Shown piece by piece: positions 9,412 through 18,256 of a stretch of DNA of 64,000 bases. How positions within the stretch are numbered: position 1 is the first letter of the stretch; each line of letters starts with the position of its first letter. The notes below the pieces were generated by a model that ran no database searches, was not told the DNA's origin, and worked only from the letters and a program-made list of their open reading frames with translations. A program made the translations under genes and the position numbers. Source of the stretch: Actinomadura opuntiae. Lineage in GTDB: Bacteria > Actinomycetota > Actinomycetes > Streptosporangiales > Streptosporangiaceae. The stretch is from assembly GCF_030283205.1 (NCBI RefSeq), contig NZ_JASNWF010000007.1, positions 62,001 to 126,000 on the forward strand, in the 5' to 3' direction.

Positions 9412-10497
9412 ATGACCTCGGTTACGTGGGCCCAGGTGCTGGCCTGGCGGATGCGGCGGCAGTTCATCGAGACGCCGGGTGGTGCGTCCGCGGTGGACAT
9501 CGCGCGGCGGCTGGCGGGCGTGCAGGCGCAGGTCGCCTCCGCCGCCGGGCTGGCGGTTGCGGTCCGCCAGGCGTCGCCCGACCCGGGCGAGGTGACCCGC
9601 GCGGTGCTGGACGAACGGACGCTCGTCAAGACGTGGGCGATGCGCGGCACCCTGCACCTGCTGCCGGTGGACGAGGCCGCCGCCTATCTCGTGCTGTGCG
9701 CGGCGATCCGCAACTGGGAGAAGGCCACTTGGCAGCGGAACTTCGGGGCCACCCCGGCCGACCTCGAGGCGATCGCGGCGGCCGCCGCCGAAGCGCTCGC
9801 GGGCGGCGGGGCGCTCACGCGCGAGGAGCTGACCGCCGCCGTGGTGGAGGAGACCGGTTCCCGGCATCTCGCGGAGGTGCTCGGCTCCGGATGGGGCACG
9901 CTTCTCAAGCCGCTGGCCTGGTGGGGCGTCCTCTGCTACGGGCCGCCGCAAGGGACCCGTGTCACGTTCACCTCGCCCGCGCATTGGGTGCCGGGATGGA
10001 AAGGACTGCCTCCCATGGAGGAGGCCGCCCGTACGGTCGTCCACGCCTATCTCGGTGCGCACGGCCCCGCGACGCCGGAGATGTTCGACAACTGGCTCAT
10101 GCGCAAGGGCAACCGGAAGAAGGATGTCAAGAGCTGGTTCGCCGCCGCAGAAGACGGGCTTTCCACGGTGGAGGTGGAGGGCGTCCCCATGCACGTCTTG
10201 GAGGAGCACCGCGAAGAGCTGCTGGGCACGGCGCCCACCACCTCCGTCCGGCTGCTGGGCGGGTTCGACCAGTACGTCCTCGGCGCGGGTACGAGCGCCA
10301 CCTACCTGATACCGGTGGAGCACCGCGGCAAGGTGAGCCGCACGGGAGGCTGGATCTCGCCGGTCGTCCTGCACGAGGGACGCGTCGCCGGGGTGTGGGA
10401 GATGAAGGACGGCGACCTGGTGGTGACCGCGTTCGAGGACGTCCCCGCCGACCTCCTCGAAGCCGAGACCGCCCGCCTGCGGCGGCTGGCGTCCTGA
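9412..10497 (+). CDS. AlkZ-type winged-helix DNA glycosylase family protein
   Basis: The 361-residue protein matches the winged-helix DNA-binding family that includes Streptomyces AlkZ. It starts MTSVTWAQVLAWRMRRQF and has the segment GVQAQVASAA near residue 37. That segment supplies a Q-A-Q triad like the catalytic QxQ/QxD motif described for AlkZ enzymes. KTWAMRGTLHLLP and LLGGFDQYVLG are further family hallmarks. AlkZ-family enzymes remove bulky or cross-linked alkylated bases; some protect antibiotic producers, others are general. No biosynthetic cluster is next to it, so a general repair role is likelier (inference). The initiator sits 4-6 nt behind a TGTAATCG stretch, compatible with a leaderless mRNA. 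Confidence 0.8.
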   Translation: MTSVTWAQVLAWRMRRQFIETPGGASAVDIARRLAGVQAQVASAAGLAVAVRQASPDPGEVTRAVLDERTLVKTWAMRGTLHLLPVDEAAAYLVLCAAIRNWEKATWQRNFGATPADLEAIAAAAAEALAGGGALTREELTAAVVEETGSRHLAEVLGSGWGTLLKPLAWWGVLCYGPPQGTRVTFTSPAHWVPGWKGLPPMEEAARTVVHAYLGAHGPATPEMFDNWLMRKGNRKKDVKSWFAAAEDGLSTVEVEGVPMHVLEEHREELLGTAPTTSVRLLGGFDQYVLGAGTSATYLIPVEHRGKVSRTGGWISPVVLHEGRVAGVWEMKDGDLVVTAFEDVPADLLEAETARLRRLAS

Positions 10498-10548
10498 CGC
10501 GCGGGCCTGCGGAACACCCCGGCGTCGGGCGGGCGCCGGGTGCCCGCA

Positions 10549-10554
10549 TAGGGT
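10549..10554 (+). promoter_or_regulatory. -10 hexamer TAGGGT for leaderless histidine phosphatase mRNA
   Basis: TAGGGT lies 7 nt before GTG 10562, the spacing expected when transcription begins at the start codon. This favours GTG 10562 over the GTG at 10553, which overlaps the hexamer. Confidence 0.5.
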
Positions 10555-10561
10555 GCCGTTC

Positions 10562-11257
10562 GTGGACGAGCGGGAAGAGCCGGTCGAATACCGGCAGAAG
10601 CGTTACCAGCCGCCGGAGGGCGCGACCGAGCTGCTGCTGATCCGGCACGGCGCCTCCGCGCCGGCCCGCCCGGACGCGCCGTTCCCGCTGGTGGACGGCC
10701 AGGGCGACCCCGAGCTGGCGCCCGAGGGGCGCGAGCAGGCCGACCGGGTCGCCGAGCGGCTCGCCTCGACGCCGCTCGACGCCGTCTACGTGACGACGCT
10801 GCGCAGGACCGCGCAGACGGCCGCGCCGCTGGCGCGCAAGCTCGGCATCGAGCCGAAGGTCGAGCCCGCCCTGCGCGAGGTGCACCTCGGCGAGTGGGAG
10901 GGCGGCCTTTTCCGCAAGATGGTCGCGGAGAACGACCCCGTCGCCCAGCGGATGGTCGCGGAGGAGCGCTGGGACGTCATCCCCGGCGCGGAGAGCGACG
11001 AGGCGTTCGCCGCGCGGGTCCAAGAGGGCCTGGCGCGAGTCGCCGCCGCCCACCCCGGCGGACGCGTGGCGGTGTTCACTCACGGCGGCGTGATCGGGCA
11101 GGCGCTCGCGGCCGCCACCGGGTCCAGGCCGTTCGCATTCCTGACCCCGGACAACGGATCGATCTCGCGGCTGGTGTGGCTGAACGGCCTGACGTCGATC
11201 CGCGGGTTCAACGACGTCTCGCATCTGGACTGGTCCGCGCCTGCGCCGCTGTCCTGA
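10562..11257 (+). CDS. Histidine phosphatase (phosphoglycerate-mutase-like) family protein
   Basis: The 231-residue protein has the catalytic LLLIRHGAS motif near residue 25. An R-T-A-Q-T helix (TTLRRTAQTAAPLA) follows. The second catalytic histidine is in VFTHGGVIGQALA. These are the three signatures of branch 1 histidine phosphatases. Members hydrolyse diverse phosphomonoesters, and sequence alone does not separate acid phosphatase, cobalamin-pathway CobC-like or sugar phosphatase roles. No pathway genes adjoin it; the pxp operon downstream is convergent. Confidence 0.85.
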   Translation: MDEREEPVEYRQKRYQPPEGATELLLIRHGASAPARPDAPFPLVDGQGDPELAPEGREQADRVAERLASTPLDAVYVTTLRRTAQTAAPLARKLGIEPKVEPALREVHLGEWEGGLFRKMVAENDPVAQRMVAEERWDVIPGAESDEAFAARVQEGLARVAAAHPGGRVAVFTHGGVIGQALAAATGSRPFAFLTPDNGSISRLVWLNGLTSIRGFNDVSHLDWSAPAPLS

Positions 11258-11308
11258 CCGCGCCGTCCTTACCGTGCTGTTCTGACCGCGCCGTCCTGAC
11301 GGGGTGTT

Positions 11309-12157
11309 TCAGCGGCGGAACCGGACGCGCTGCCCCGGCCGCAGTTGCGCCGCGTCCGGCACGGACGCCGAGGCCAGCACTGCGATGACCGGGTAGCCGC
11401 CCGTCGTGGGATGGTCGGCCAGGAAGACGATGGGCAGGCCGCTGGGCGGCACCTGGATCGAGCCGGTGACCATGCCCTCGCTGCCGAGCTCCCCGTCCCG
11501 CGACCGGGTCAGCGGCGGTCCGTCGAGCCGCACGCCCACGCGGTTGCCGTCCGGCGACACCTCGTACGGCGTCGACGTGAGCGCGGCCATCGCGTCCTCG
11601 GTGAACCAGTCGCTCCGTGGGCCCGGCAGTACGCGCAGCACGGGAGTCTCGGGCAGGGAGGGGGCCGGAGCCACGTCCACGGTGATGGCGTCCAGTCCCG
11701 TAACCGGGCCCGTCGGAAGCCGGTCGCCCGACGCCAGCGGAGCCGGCCCGAGACCGGACAGCAGATCGGTGGACCTGCTGCCGAGGACCCGGTCGACCGT
11801 TATGCCGCCGCGCACGGCGAGGTAGCTGCGCAGACCCGATGCCGGAGTGCCCAGCTCCACCACGCCACCGCGACGCACATGGCACGGCGCGTTCGCCCCG
11901 TACGCGCGTCCGTCGATGCGTACGGGCACAGGCGCGCCGGTGACGGCGACCCAGGCGCCCTTATGGAAACGCAACGAACCGCCGCCGAACGTGAACTCCA
12001 CGCACGCCGCGCTCTCCGGATTGCCCACGAGCCGGTTGGCGAGACGCAGGGCACGCTCGTCGGCCGCGCCCGAATGCGGGACGCCGAGATGGGCGAGGCC
12101 GGGCCTGCCGAGGTCCTGGACGGTCGCCAGCGGGCCGGGCCGGACGACCTCGATCAA
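11309..12157 (-). CDS. pxpC: 5-oxoprolinase subunit PxpC (biotin-dependent carboxyltransferase/AHS2 family)
   Basis: The 282-residue product shows the family opening IEVVRPGPLATVQDLGRPG and then LGVPHSGAADERALRLANRL. The C-terminal block GLPIVFLADHPTTGGYPVIA is also typical. With PxpA and PxpB it makes the ATP-dependent prokaryotic 5-oxoprolinase, which opens pyroglutamate to glutamate. TTG at 12157 is chosen because GAGGAG lies 5 nt upstream and its bases overlap the pxpB stop (TTGA). A longer frame adds 25 unrelated residues. It is the last gene of pxpABC. Confidence 0.9.
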   Translation of the reverse strand: MIEVVRPGPLATVQDLGRPGLAHLGVPHSGAADERALRLANRLVGNPESAACVEFTFGGGSLRFHKGAWVAVTGAPVPVRIDGRAYGANAPCHVRRGGVVELGTPASGLRSYLAVRGGITVDRVLGSRSTDLLSGLGPAPLASGDRLPTGPVTGLDAITVDVAPAPSLPETPVLRVLPGPRSDWFTEDAMAALTSTPYEVSPDGNRVGVRLDGPPLTRSRDGELGSEGMVTGSIQVPPSGLPIVFLADHPTTGGYPVIAVLASASVPDAAQLRPGQRVRFRR

Positions 12158-12768
12158 GAAGGCTCCTCGGGAACGAACCGGACGCGCGTTCCCGGCCGCA
12201 GCAGGGACGGCGGATCGCGCGTCACGTCCCACAGCGGCACGGAACTCCGCCCGAGCAGCCGCCAGCCGCCCGGCGACCGCGACGGGTAGACCGCCGCGTA
12301 CGGTCCCGCGATCGCCACCGACCCCGCCGGGACGGCGGTACGCGGCGACTCCCGGCGCGCCACGCGCAGCGCCGGATCCAGACCCGTCAGGTAGCCGAAG
12401 CCGGGCGAGAAACCGAGATAGGCGACCGTGTACGAACCGGCGGCATGCCTGCGGACGACCTCCTCCCGTGGCAGGCCGGTCAGCCGCGCCACCTCGTCGA
12501 GGTCCTCGCCGTCGTAGACCACGGGGATCTCCACCGGCTCCGCGTCGTCCTCCGCGTCGTCGGGCAGCGGCAGATCCGGCAGGCGGGCGGCGAGCCGGTC
12601 GAGGTCGGCCGACGGCTCGGTCACCACCAGGACGGTCTGCTCGCCCGGGACGACGTCCACGACGCCGGGCCAGGCCGCCGCGCGCAGCGCCGCGTTCAGC
12701 CGGTGGGCCGTCGCCAGGTCGCCGGTCTCCACGAGCAGGGCCGCGTCACCGGCCCTCAGCACTCTCAC
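12154..12768 (-). CDS. pxpB: 5-oxoprolinase subunit PxpB (AHS1/KipI family)
   Basis: The 204-residue protein contains the AHS1 signature GFSPGFGYLTGLDPALRVARRESPR and the C-terminal WRLLGRSSVPLWD. An acidic loop (LPDDAEDDAEPVEIP) separates the halves. It partners PxpC in the ATP-dependent phosphorylation step of 5-oxoproline ring opening. The GTG start overlaps the pxpA stop (GTGA) and its own stop overlaps the pxpC start, so the three subunits are translated in a coupled series, consistent with a stoichiometric complex. Confidence 0.92.
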   Translation of the reverse strand: MRVLRAGDAALLVETGDLATAHRLNAALRAAAWPGVVDVVPGEQTVLVVTEPSADLDRLAARLPDLPLPDDAEDDAEPVEIPVVYDGEDLDEVARLTGLPREEVVRRHAAGSYTVAYLGFSPGFGYLTGLDPALRVARRESPRTAVPAGSVAIAGPYAAVYPSRSPGGWRLLGRSSVPLWDVTRDPPSLLRPGTRVRFVPEEPS

Positions 12769-13517
12769 GCGAACGGCTCCAGCACGACCCCCGCGCCGGA
12801 CAGCGCGGACCGGACCGCCTGCGCGAGCGCCACCGCGCCCGGTGTGTCACCGTGCACGCAGATGGAGCGCGCCTTGAGCGGGACCTCGGTTCCGTCCACG
12901 GCGACGACCGTTCCCTCCACGGCCATTCGTACGGCCCGCTGCACGACGGCGTCCGCATCGTGCACCACGGCGCCCGGCTCGCGGCGGGACACGAGGCCGC
13001 CCTCCGGCGTGTAGGCGCGGTCGGCGAAGCACTCGGCGACCACGGTCAGCCCGTCGGCGACCTCGTGCACGGCCGATCCGGGAAGCGTCAGTAGCGGAAG
13101 TTGCGGATCGTAGGCGCGCACCGCTTCCGCCACCGCCGCGGCCTGCACGGCGTCGCGCACGATGCGGTTGTACAGCGCGCCATGCGGTTTCACATAGCTG
13201 ACACGGCCGCCCTCTGTGCGCGCGATGCCGTCCAATGCCGCGAGCTGGTACAGGACCTCGGCGGTGAGCTCCGGTGCGGCGACGTCCATCTCGCGGCGCC
13301 CGAACCCCGCCAGATCCCGGTAGGAGACCTGGGCGCCGATGGTCACGCCGCGCTCCACCGCGGCGGCGCACACCCGCCGCATGATGAGCGGATCGCCGGC
13401 ATGGAACCCGCAGGCGACGTTCGCGCTCGTGATGACGTCGAGCAACGCCAGGTCGTCGCCCAACTCCCAGATGCCGAAACCCTCACCGAGGTCGGCGTTG
13501 ATGTCGATGACCGCCAT
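12765..13517 (-). CDS. pxpA: 5-oxoprolinase subunit PxpA (LamB/YcsF family)
   Basis: The 250-residue protein opens with the family hallmark IDINADLGEGFG and continues with ITSANVACGFHAGDP, VKPHGALYNR and SVCVHGDTPGA-like motifs (here SICVHGDTPGA). It is full length for PxpA. ATG 13517 is preferred to a TTG six bases upstream because of GGTAGG about 9 nt before it. First gene of the operon; the 63-nt gap to the next upstream gene on the same strand leaves little room for a promoter, so read-through from upstream is possible. Confidence 0.92.
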   Translation of the reverse strand: MAVIDINADLGEGFGIWELGDDLALLDVITSANVACGFHAGDPLIMRRVCAAAVERGVTIGAQVSYRDLAGFGRREMDVAAPELTAEVLYQLAALDGIARTEGGRVSYVKPHGALYNRIVRDAVQAAAVAEAVRAYDPQLPLLTLPGSAVHEVADGLTVVAECFADRAYTPEGGLVSRREPGAVVHDADAVVQRAVRMAVEGTVVAVDGTEVPLKARSICVHGDTPGAVALAQAVRSALSGAGVVLEPFA

Positions 13518-13580
13518 GCCCAAGACCTACCACGCCCAGGGGCCGCCGCCGCTCGCGCGGTCCGCCGCCGGACGGCCGCC

Positions 13581-13949
13581 TCAGACCGCCTCCTCGCGCA
13601 CGTCCTCGACCTCGTGCTTGGACGCCCACGCCTGGTACACGCCGCGGTCGAACAGCTCCAGCCCGAGGCCCTCGGCCACCGGCGCCTTACCGCCGGTGTA
13701 CTCCACGCGCAGCCACCCCTGATGCTCGCCGAGCACCACGAACGGCTCGCCCCGCCACGTGCAGTGCGTGCTGACGTACCGCACGCCCTCCACCTCGGAC
13801 GCGGGCACCACCTGCACGAACCGCTCCGGCCCGATCTGGCGGAACCCGTCGGCGTGCTCGGCCGTGTAGAGCCGCACGCGATCCGCGTCCGGGCTGGCCT
13901 CGTACTCGGTGCCGCGCCAGCGCGCATAGAAGCCGTGCCGGATCCTCAT
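13581..13949 (-). CDS. Conserved 122-aa protein coupled to the upstream SseB-like gene
   Basis: This small protein (MRIRHGFYARWRGTEYEA at its start) has the look of an all-beta, SH3-like fold with WRG, VRLYT and LRVEYTG strands. I do not recognise a named family. Its ATG overlaps the stop of the 769-residue gene upstream (ATGA), implying translational coupling and a joint role. In polymorphic-toxin and effector loci such small coupled genes are often immunity or adaptor proteins; that is inference and no toxin motif is evident next door. No signal peptide or membrane segment. Confidence 0.7.
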   Translation of the reverse strand: MRIRHGFYARWRGTEYEASPDADRVRLYTAEHADGFRQIGPERFVQVVPASEVEGVRYVSTHCTWRGEPFVVLGEHQGWLRVEYTGGKAPVAEGLGLELFDRGVYQAWASKHEVEDVREEAV

Positions 13950-16255
13950 CCATGTCCTCCCGGCAGCCTGACGAGCCATCTGCGCAGGTCCGCGTCGTAC
14001 ACCGCGACCAGCGACTCGCGGGCCCGCGCGTCCAGCCGGTACAGCTCGGCGCCGTGCGGCAGCCGCTGGCTCTCGATCTTGAACTCCGGGACGGCGGGAC
14101 CGTCGCCCGGCGCGTACCCCGAACCGGGGAACGGCGCCTTCTCGATCACCCAGCCGCCCGGGATGATCCCCATGCTCCACTCGTCGATGCCCCCGAGCGG
14201 CCGCCGGAACAGCGCCGGCTTCACCGCCGGCCACCGGATGACGAAGATCTCCTCGTCGCCGGGCGAGAACGGCGACCCCTCGTAGACCAGGCCGAGGCCG
14301 CGGATCAGCGCGCCGGGGGTGTTCAGCTCCGCGACGTCCTGGAGCCGGTGCACGTATCCCGCGACGAGGTCGTAGCCGCCTTCGAGGTGATGCTGCACAT
14401 GCTCGCGCCGCAGGACCTTCTGCATGACCAGGACCTCGGTCGCGGTCCCCAACGCCCCGCCGTCCAGCGGTGCCGCGTCGCTCTCCTGCGGGACGTCGGG
14501 CGCCTGCGGCGGCGGGCCCTGGACCGGGGGCTCCTCGTGCGCGCGCGGGGGCGCCTGGAACCGGGATCCGGCCACCGCCTGCTCGACAACACCGGCGGCT
14601 CGATGCTCGGGCTCCGTCAGCCGCGCAATGTCCCGCGCCGTGGACCGCGCATCCACCGCCGGCGCAGGCGGCGCAGGCGGCGCGCCATGAGGCGACGGCC
14701 GCTCAGCAACCTCGTGCCGGTCAAAGGGAACGCCCTGCGGACCACCAGGTATGGCCTGCGGGCCGCCCGGTGCGGGCTGCGGAAGATCCAGCGCGGGTTG
14801 CGGACCTCCGAATGCGGGCTGCGGACCGCCGGGCACGGGCGGTGGGCCGCCAGGCTCGGGTTGCGGACGGCCCAACGTGGGCTGCGGAGCGCCGGGCGCG
14901 GGCGGCGGGCCACCCGGCGCGGCCTGCCGACGACCCAGCGCGGGTTGCGGAGCGCCGGGGGCGGGTGGGGGATCGAAGGGCGCCGGCTGGGGGGCGGTGT
15001 GGCGGGCGGGCTGCGGGGGCCCTTGCTCCCGTGGCACCTGGATGTGCGGGGGCGCCTGCCGGACGCCGCCGTCCGGCGGCGGGATCGGGAGGCCGTGCGG
15101 GTCGGCGGGCGTCTCCCGCGCGCTCACCGGCTCGGGTCGCCGCGCAGGCGCTGGACGCTCGGGCTGCGGCCGGGGCGGGGGCGCGTCGGCGGCGGGCTGT
15201 GAGGGGGCCTGTGCGGCCGCGGGGATCCCGGCGGGCGTGCCGGAGTCCGGCTGGGGGCGCGCAGCCGCCTGCGGCGATCTGGCCGCGGTCTGCGAGCGGC
15301 CCGCGGCCGACCGGCGGCGCCGTCCGGACGTCGGCCGGGACGAGCGGCCGGCCACCCGGACGTCGGACGGGTCCGGAGGCACCGGCCGGGCGGGCGGCTC
15401 CTCCGTGACGGGCTCGAACAGGGCGTGCGCGTCCAGGTAGGAGGCGCTGGGCAGCCCCGGATCGATCGCGAGCTGCCAGTCCGGATGCGGCCAGTGCCGC
15501 GACAGCTCCGACAGCGTCGCCTCGCGGTGGTGGACGGCCTGCCCCTGCAACGAGCGGTTCATCGCCTCCGGAGAGGTGAACGCCAGCACGAACGTGCCGT
15601 CGCCGAACTGCGCCGTGGCGAACCGGTGCTCGGCGGTGGGGTCACCGGACGCCGGCAGGTACAGCGTGGCGCGCGCCAGCAGCCGCAGGTACGACTGCTG
15701 GTCGCCGCGCTCGCGCGCCTCCACGAGCGCGGTCTCCAGGTCGGTGCCGGACGGTCCGGCCGTGCGGGGGGCGTCCTGCCCGGCGGGCGGGTTCTCGGAC
15801 TCGGGAACGGCCAGCGGGATGCCGAGGCCGGGAAGCGCCAGCGGCCCGCCCTCCGGCCCGATCCGGCTCGCCTGGTAGACGAGTTCGAGCGGGGACTCGG
15901 TCCCGTAGACGTCGCGGAAGGCGCCGACCATCTGGCCGGCGAGCATCGCGGCCGCCTCCAGCATCTCGCTGGACGCGCGGTTGCCGCGCTCGCGCCAGGT
16001 GTAGCGGTTCCACCAGTTGCGCCGTTCCTCGCCGTCGGGCGGCTCCCAGCCGAGGGTGGTGAGGCGCCGTTCCTGGCGGGGGGCCAGCGGGCGGGGCAGG
16101 AACGCGCTGCCGACCGCCTCGGCGTCGAGGCCGCCCTCGATGCGCATCGCCTGCGTGTACGGCAGGCCGCTCGGCCCCTGCACGATGAGGAACGACTTGA
16201 CGGGGAGGCGCGACAGCTCCAGCGTCAGCCGTTTGGCGAAGTCGTTCCAGTCCAC
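13946..16255 (-). CDS. TY-Chap/SseB-like protein with proline-rich linker and unknown C-terminal domain
   Basis: The 769-residue protein has four parts. Residues 1-130 begin MDWNDFAKRLTLELSRL and resemble the actinobacterial TY-Chap (type III chaperone-like) domain. Residues about 185-290 are SseB-N-like (ALVEARERGDQQSYLRLLAR to WQLAIDPGLPSASYLDAHAL). Residues about 300-545 are a P/A/Q/G linker with repeated GGPQPA units. The last 165 residues are a compact domain (GYDLVAGYVHRL, EIFVIRWPAVKPALFRRPLGG, RLPHGAELYRLD) that I cannot name. It shares the first two domains with the next upstream gene and overlaps the 122-aa gene downstream. A chaperone or effector role is plausible but unproven. Confidence 0.7.
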   Translation of the reverse strand: MDWNDFAKRLTLELSRLPVKSFLIVQGPSGLPYTQAMRIEGGLDAEAVGSAFLPRPLAPRQERRLTTLGWEPPDGEERRNWWNRYTWRERGNRASSEMLEAAAMLAGQMVGAFRDVYGTESPLELVYQASRIGPEGGPLALPGLGIPLAVPESENPPAGQDAPRTAGPSGTDLETALVEARERGDQQSYLRLLARATLYLPASGDPTAEHRFATAQFGDGTFVLAFTSPEAMNRSLQGQAVHHREATLSELSRHWPHPDWQLAIDPGLPSASYLDAHALFEPVTEEPPARPVPPDPSDVRVAGRSSRPTSGRRRRSAAGRSQTAARSPQAAARPQPDSGTPAGIPAAAQAPSQPAADAPPPRPQPERPAPARRPEPVSARETPADPHGLPIPPPDGGVRQAPPHIQVPREQGPPQPARHTAPQPAPFDPPPAPGAPQPALGRRQAAPGGPPPAPGAPQPTLGRPQPEPGGPPPVPGGPQPAFGGPQPALDLPQPAPGGPQAIPGGPQGVPFDRHEVAERPSPHGAPPAPPAPAVDARSTARDIARLTEPEHRAAGVVEQAVAGSRFQAPPRAHEEPPVQGPPPQAPDVPQESDAAPLDGGALGTATEVLVMQKVLRREHVQHHLEGGYDLVAGYVHRLQDVAELNTPGALIRGLGLVYEGSPFSPGDEEIFVIRWPAVKPALFRRPLGGIDEWSMGIIPGGWVIEKAPFPGSGYAPGDGPAVPEFKIESQRLPHGAELYRLDARARESLVAVYDADLRRWLVRLPGGHG
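14750..14960 (-). repeat. GGPQPA-type coding repeats in the linker
   Basis: Imperfect 18-24-nt units encode PQPALGGPQPAPGG-like sequence within the low-complexity linker. Length differences are in whole codons, so they fit in-frame slippage. Confidence 0.7.
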
Positions 16256-16317
16256 TCGGGGTCAACTCTCGCGTCCGGGGGTGGGATTGCCGTACTCGAC
16301 GGTAGCCGAACGCTCCG

Positions 16318-18156
16318 TCACTCGGCCCGGGGACCGGGGACGGCGTCGGTCCGCGCCGGGCTCCACACACCGCCGATGGCGTCGTAGACCGCGACGGGGA
16401 CCTCGTCGTCCTCGCCGCTGGAGCGCCACAGACGGGTGCCGTGGGGCGGCTGCATCGGAATCTGCACGGGGGCACCGCCGGCCTGCGGAACGCCGCTGGC
16501 CGGTTGCGCGCCGACCGGTTGGACGGCGGGCTGCTGCTCGACGACCGGTGGAGCCTCCGGCTGCCGGGTAACGCCCGGCTGCAGGTCGGGCCTCTGCAGG
16601 TCGGGCCTCTGCAGGTCGGGTTGCTGCAGATCGGATTGCTGTGCGCCGGGTTGCGGCATGGCGGGCTGGTGCTCGGCCGGGGGCTCGCCGGTGGGCGGTG
16701 GCCCGTCCGTCGGGGCCCCGAGGGGAGCGGCGGTGGCCGGTTCGGGCTCCGGGGTGTCCGGCTTGGCACGTCCCAGGTCCGGTGTACCGGCTTCCAGCGC
16801 CGCCCTCAACTCCTCCGCCGTGTACGGGTCGATCGCGGTACCGGAGTCGTCGTAGCCGTCGTCGGCGGCTGCCCTGCCGTTGCCGCCGGGGAGGCCGTTG
16901 AAGCCGGTCGCCCCGTTGAGGCCCGGGATGCCGTTGACAGCGGGCGAACCGTTGACGGAGGACGAGCCGTTGACCCCCGGCACCGGCCCCTGGACGCCGG
17001 ACGGCCCGGGCATGCCCGGACCGCTGACCGGGGACGCCGGCCCGGCACCGAAATGGCCGGGACCGGCCGCCGCGTCCGGCCCGGCACCGCTGTAGGGACC
17101 GGTGGCCGGTGTCTCGCGCTGGGCGGCCTCCAGGCGGGCGAGGGCGGACGCGTCCAGCAGGACCTCGCTCGGCAGCCCGGGATTGACGGCGAGCTGCCAG
17201 GACGGGTCGGGCCAGCTCGCCGCCAGCAGCGCGAACGTCGTACGCCGGTAGAGCGGATGCTGGTCGCCCGTCCGGGCGAGCGCGCCGGGGGACGTGAACA
17301 GCGTGACGTAGGTGCCGCTGCCGATCGTGATGGTCGGCAGCTCGGCGCGGTCGGGGTTCTCGACGGCGTGCCCGGTCGCCGGGAGCACGAGGTCGGCGCC
17401 CGCGAGCAGGCTGAAGTAGGTGGAGTGGTCGCCGCGCTCCTTGGCCTCGGCCAGGCGCGCCTCCAGCAGGTCGGCAGCCTCGCCGCCGGGCGCACCGGCG
17501 GGCGGCACCGGCATGGGCGGCCCCGCAGGTGGCGGTCCCGCAGGTGGCGGAGTGGCGGAAGGCGGAATCGCAGTAGGCGGAGTGGCGGGAAGCGGCGTGG
17601 CGGGCGGAAGGCCGGGAGCCGCCGCCGGACCCGCGGCCTCGGGAGCCGCGGACTGAGGAGTGATAGCCGCCGACGAGCGGCGCTTGCTCACCCGGGACGG
17701 GTCGGCGATGTCGATGCCGAAGTCCAGCAGCTCGATCAGGCCGGTGCCGTGCCGGTGGAACGACTCGTACACCAGGTCGGAGGGGCGGCGGACGCCCTGG
17801 ACGTCGCGCAGCGCGGTGACCATCACCTCGGCCAGCCGCGCGTGGTCGCCGGCGGTGACCGACCGCATCCCGCCGGGCGTGCCGGTCTCCGGCAGCTCGG
17901 TCCACCAGTTGCGGGGCGCGGGGTCGGCGGGCGGGCGCCAGCCCGCCTCGCTCATGACCTCCTCGTCGGCCGGCGTGAGCAGCAGCGGGCCGTCGAGGAA
18001 GTTGTTGCTGACCGCCTCGGCGTACAGCCGGTCCGGCTCGCGCATCGCCTGCACGTAGTGCCGGCTCTCGTCGCGTTCGCGCACGATGAGGATGGTGTCC
18101 CGGTCGAGACCCGCCAGTTCACGCCCCAGCCGGCGGGCGAACTCGGACCACTCCAA
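16318..18156 (-). CDS. TY-Chap/SseB-like paralogue with low-complexity C-terminal half
   Basis: The 612-residue protein starts EWSEFARRLGRELAGLD and aligns by eye with the neighbour at 13946-16255 through the TY-Chap-like (1-130) and SseB-like (about 200-310) regions. WQLAVNPGLPSEVLLDASAL matches WQLAIDPGLPSASYLDAHAL. The rest is low complexity: xNG repeats (VNGSPAVNGIPGLNG), then Q/P-rich pentapeptides (RPDLQ). Only a short ordered tail remains (HGTRLWRSSGEDDEVPVAVYDAIGG), which echoes the AVYDADLRRW tail of its paralogue. TTG 18156 is chosen by homology and a GGGAG 8 nt upstream; GTG 18165 is too close to that site. 62 nt separate it from the paralogue. Confidence 0.7.
   Translation of the reverse strand: MEWSEFARRLGRELAGLDRDTILIVRERDESRHYVQAMREPDRLYAEAVSNNFLDGPLLLTPADEEVMSEAGWRPPADPAPRNWWTELPETGTPGGMRSVTAGDHARLAEVMVTALRDVQGVRRPSDLVYESFHRHGTGLIELLDFGIDIADPSRVSKRRSSAAITPQSAAPEAAGPAAAPGLPPATPLPATPPTAIPPSATPPPAGPPPAGPPMPVPPAGAPGGEAADLLEARLAEAKERGDHSTYFSLLAGADLVLPATGHAVENPDRAELPTITIGSGTYVTLFTSPGALARTGDQHPLYRRTTFALLAASWPDPSWQLAVNPGLPSEVLLDASALARLEAAQRETPATGPYSGAGPDAAAGPGHFGAGPASPVSGPGMPGPSGVQGPVPGVNGSSSVNGSPAVNGIPGLNGATGFNGLPGGNGRAAADDGYDDSGTAIDPYTAEELRAALEAGTPDLGRAKPDTPEPEPATAAPLGAPTDGPPPTGEPPAEHQPAMPQPGAQQSDLQQPDLQRPDLQRPDLQPGVTRQPEAPPVVEQQPAVQPVGAQPASGVPQAGGAPVQIPMQPPHGTRLWRSSGEDDEVPVAVYDAIGGVWSPARTDAVPGPRAE
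16579..16638 (-). repeat. Four 15-nt tandem units encoding (R/Q)PDLQ
   Basis: CTGCAGGTCGGGCCT and close variants occur four times head to tail, starting at 16579, 16594, 16609 and 16624. On the minus strand they encode repeated DLQRP pentapeptides inside the low-complexity half of the paralogue. Confidence 0.9.
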
Positions 18157-18256
18157 CAAGATCACTCCCTACGACCGGGGGCGGTCCCGGGCCCCCGCGA
18201 GACCATGCCCGGGATCCGATGATTGTCGCCGGGGACGCCGCGCGCAAACCGGGACT

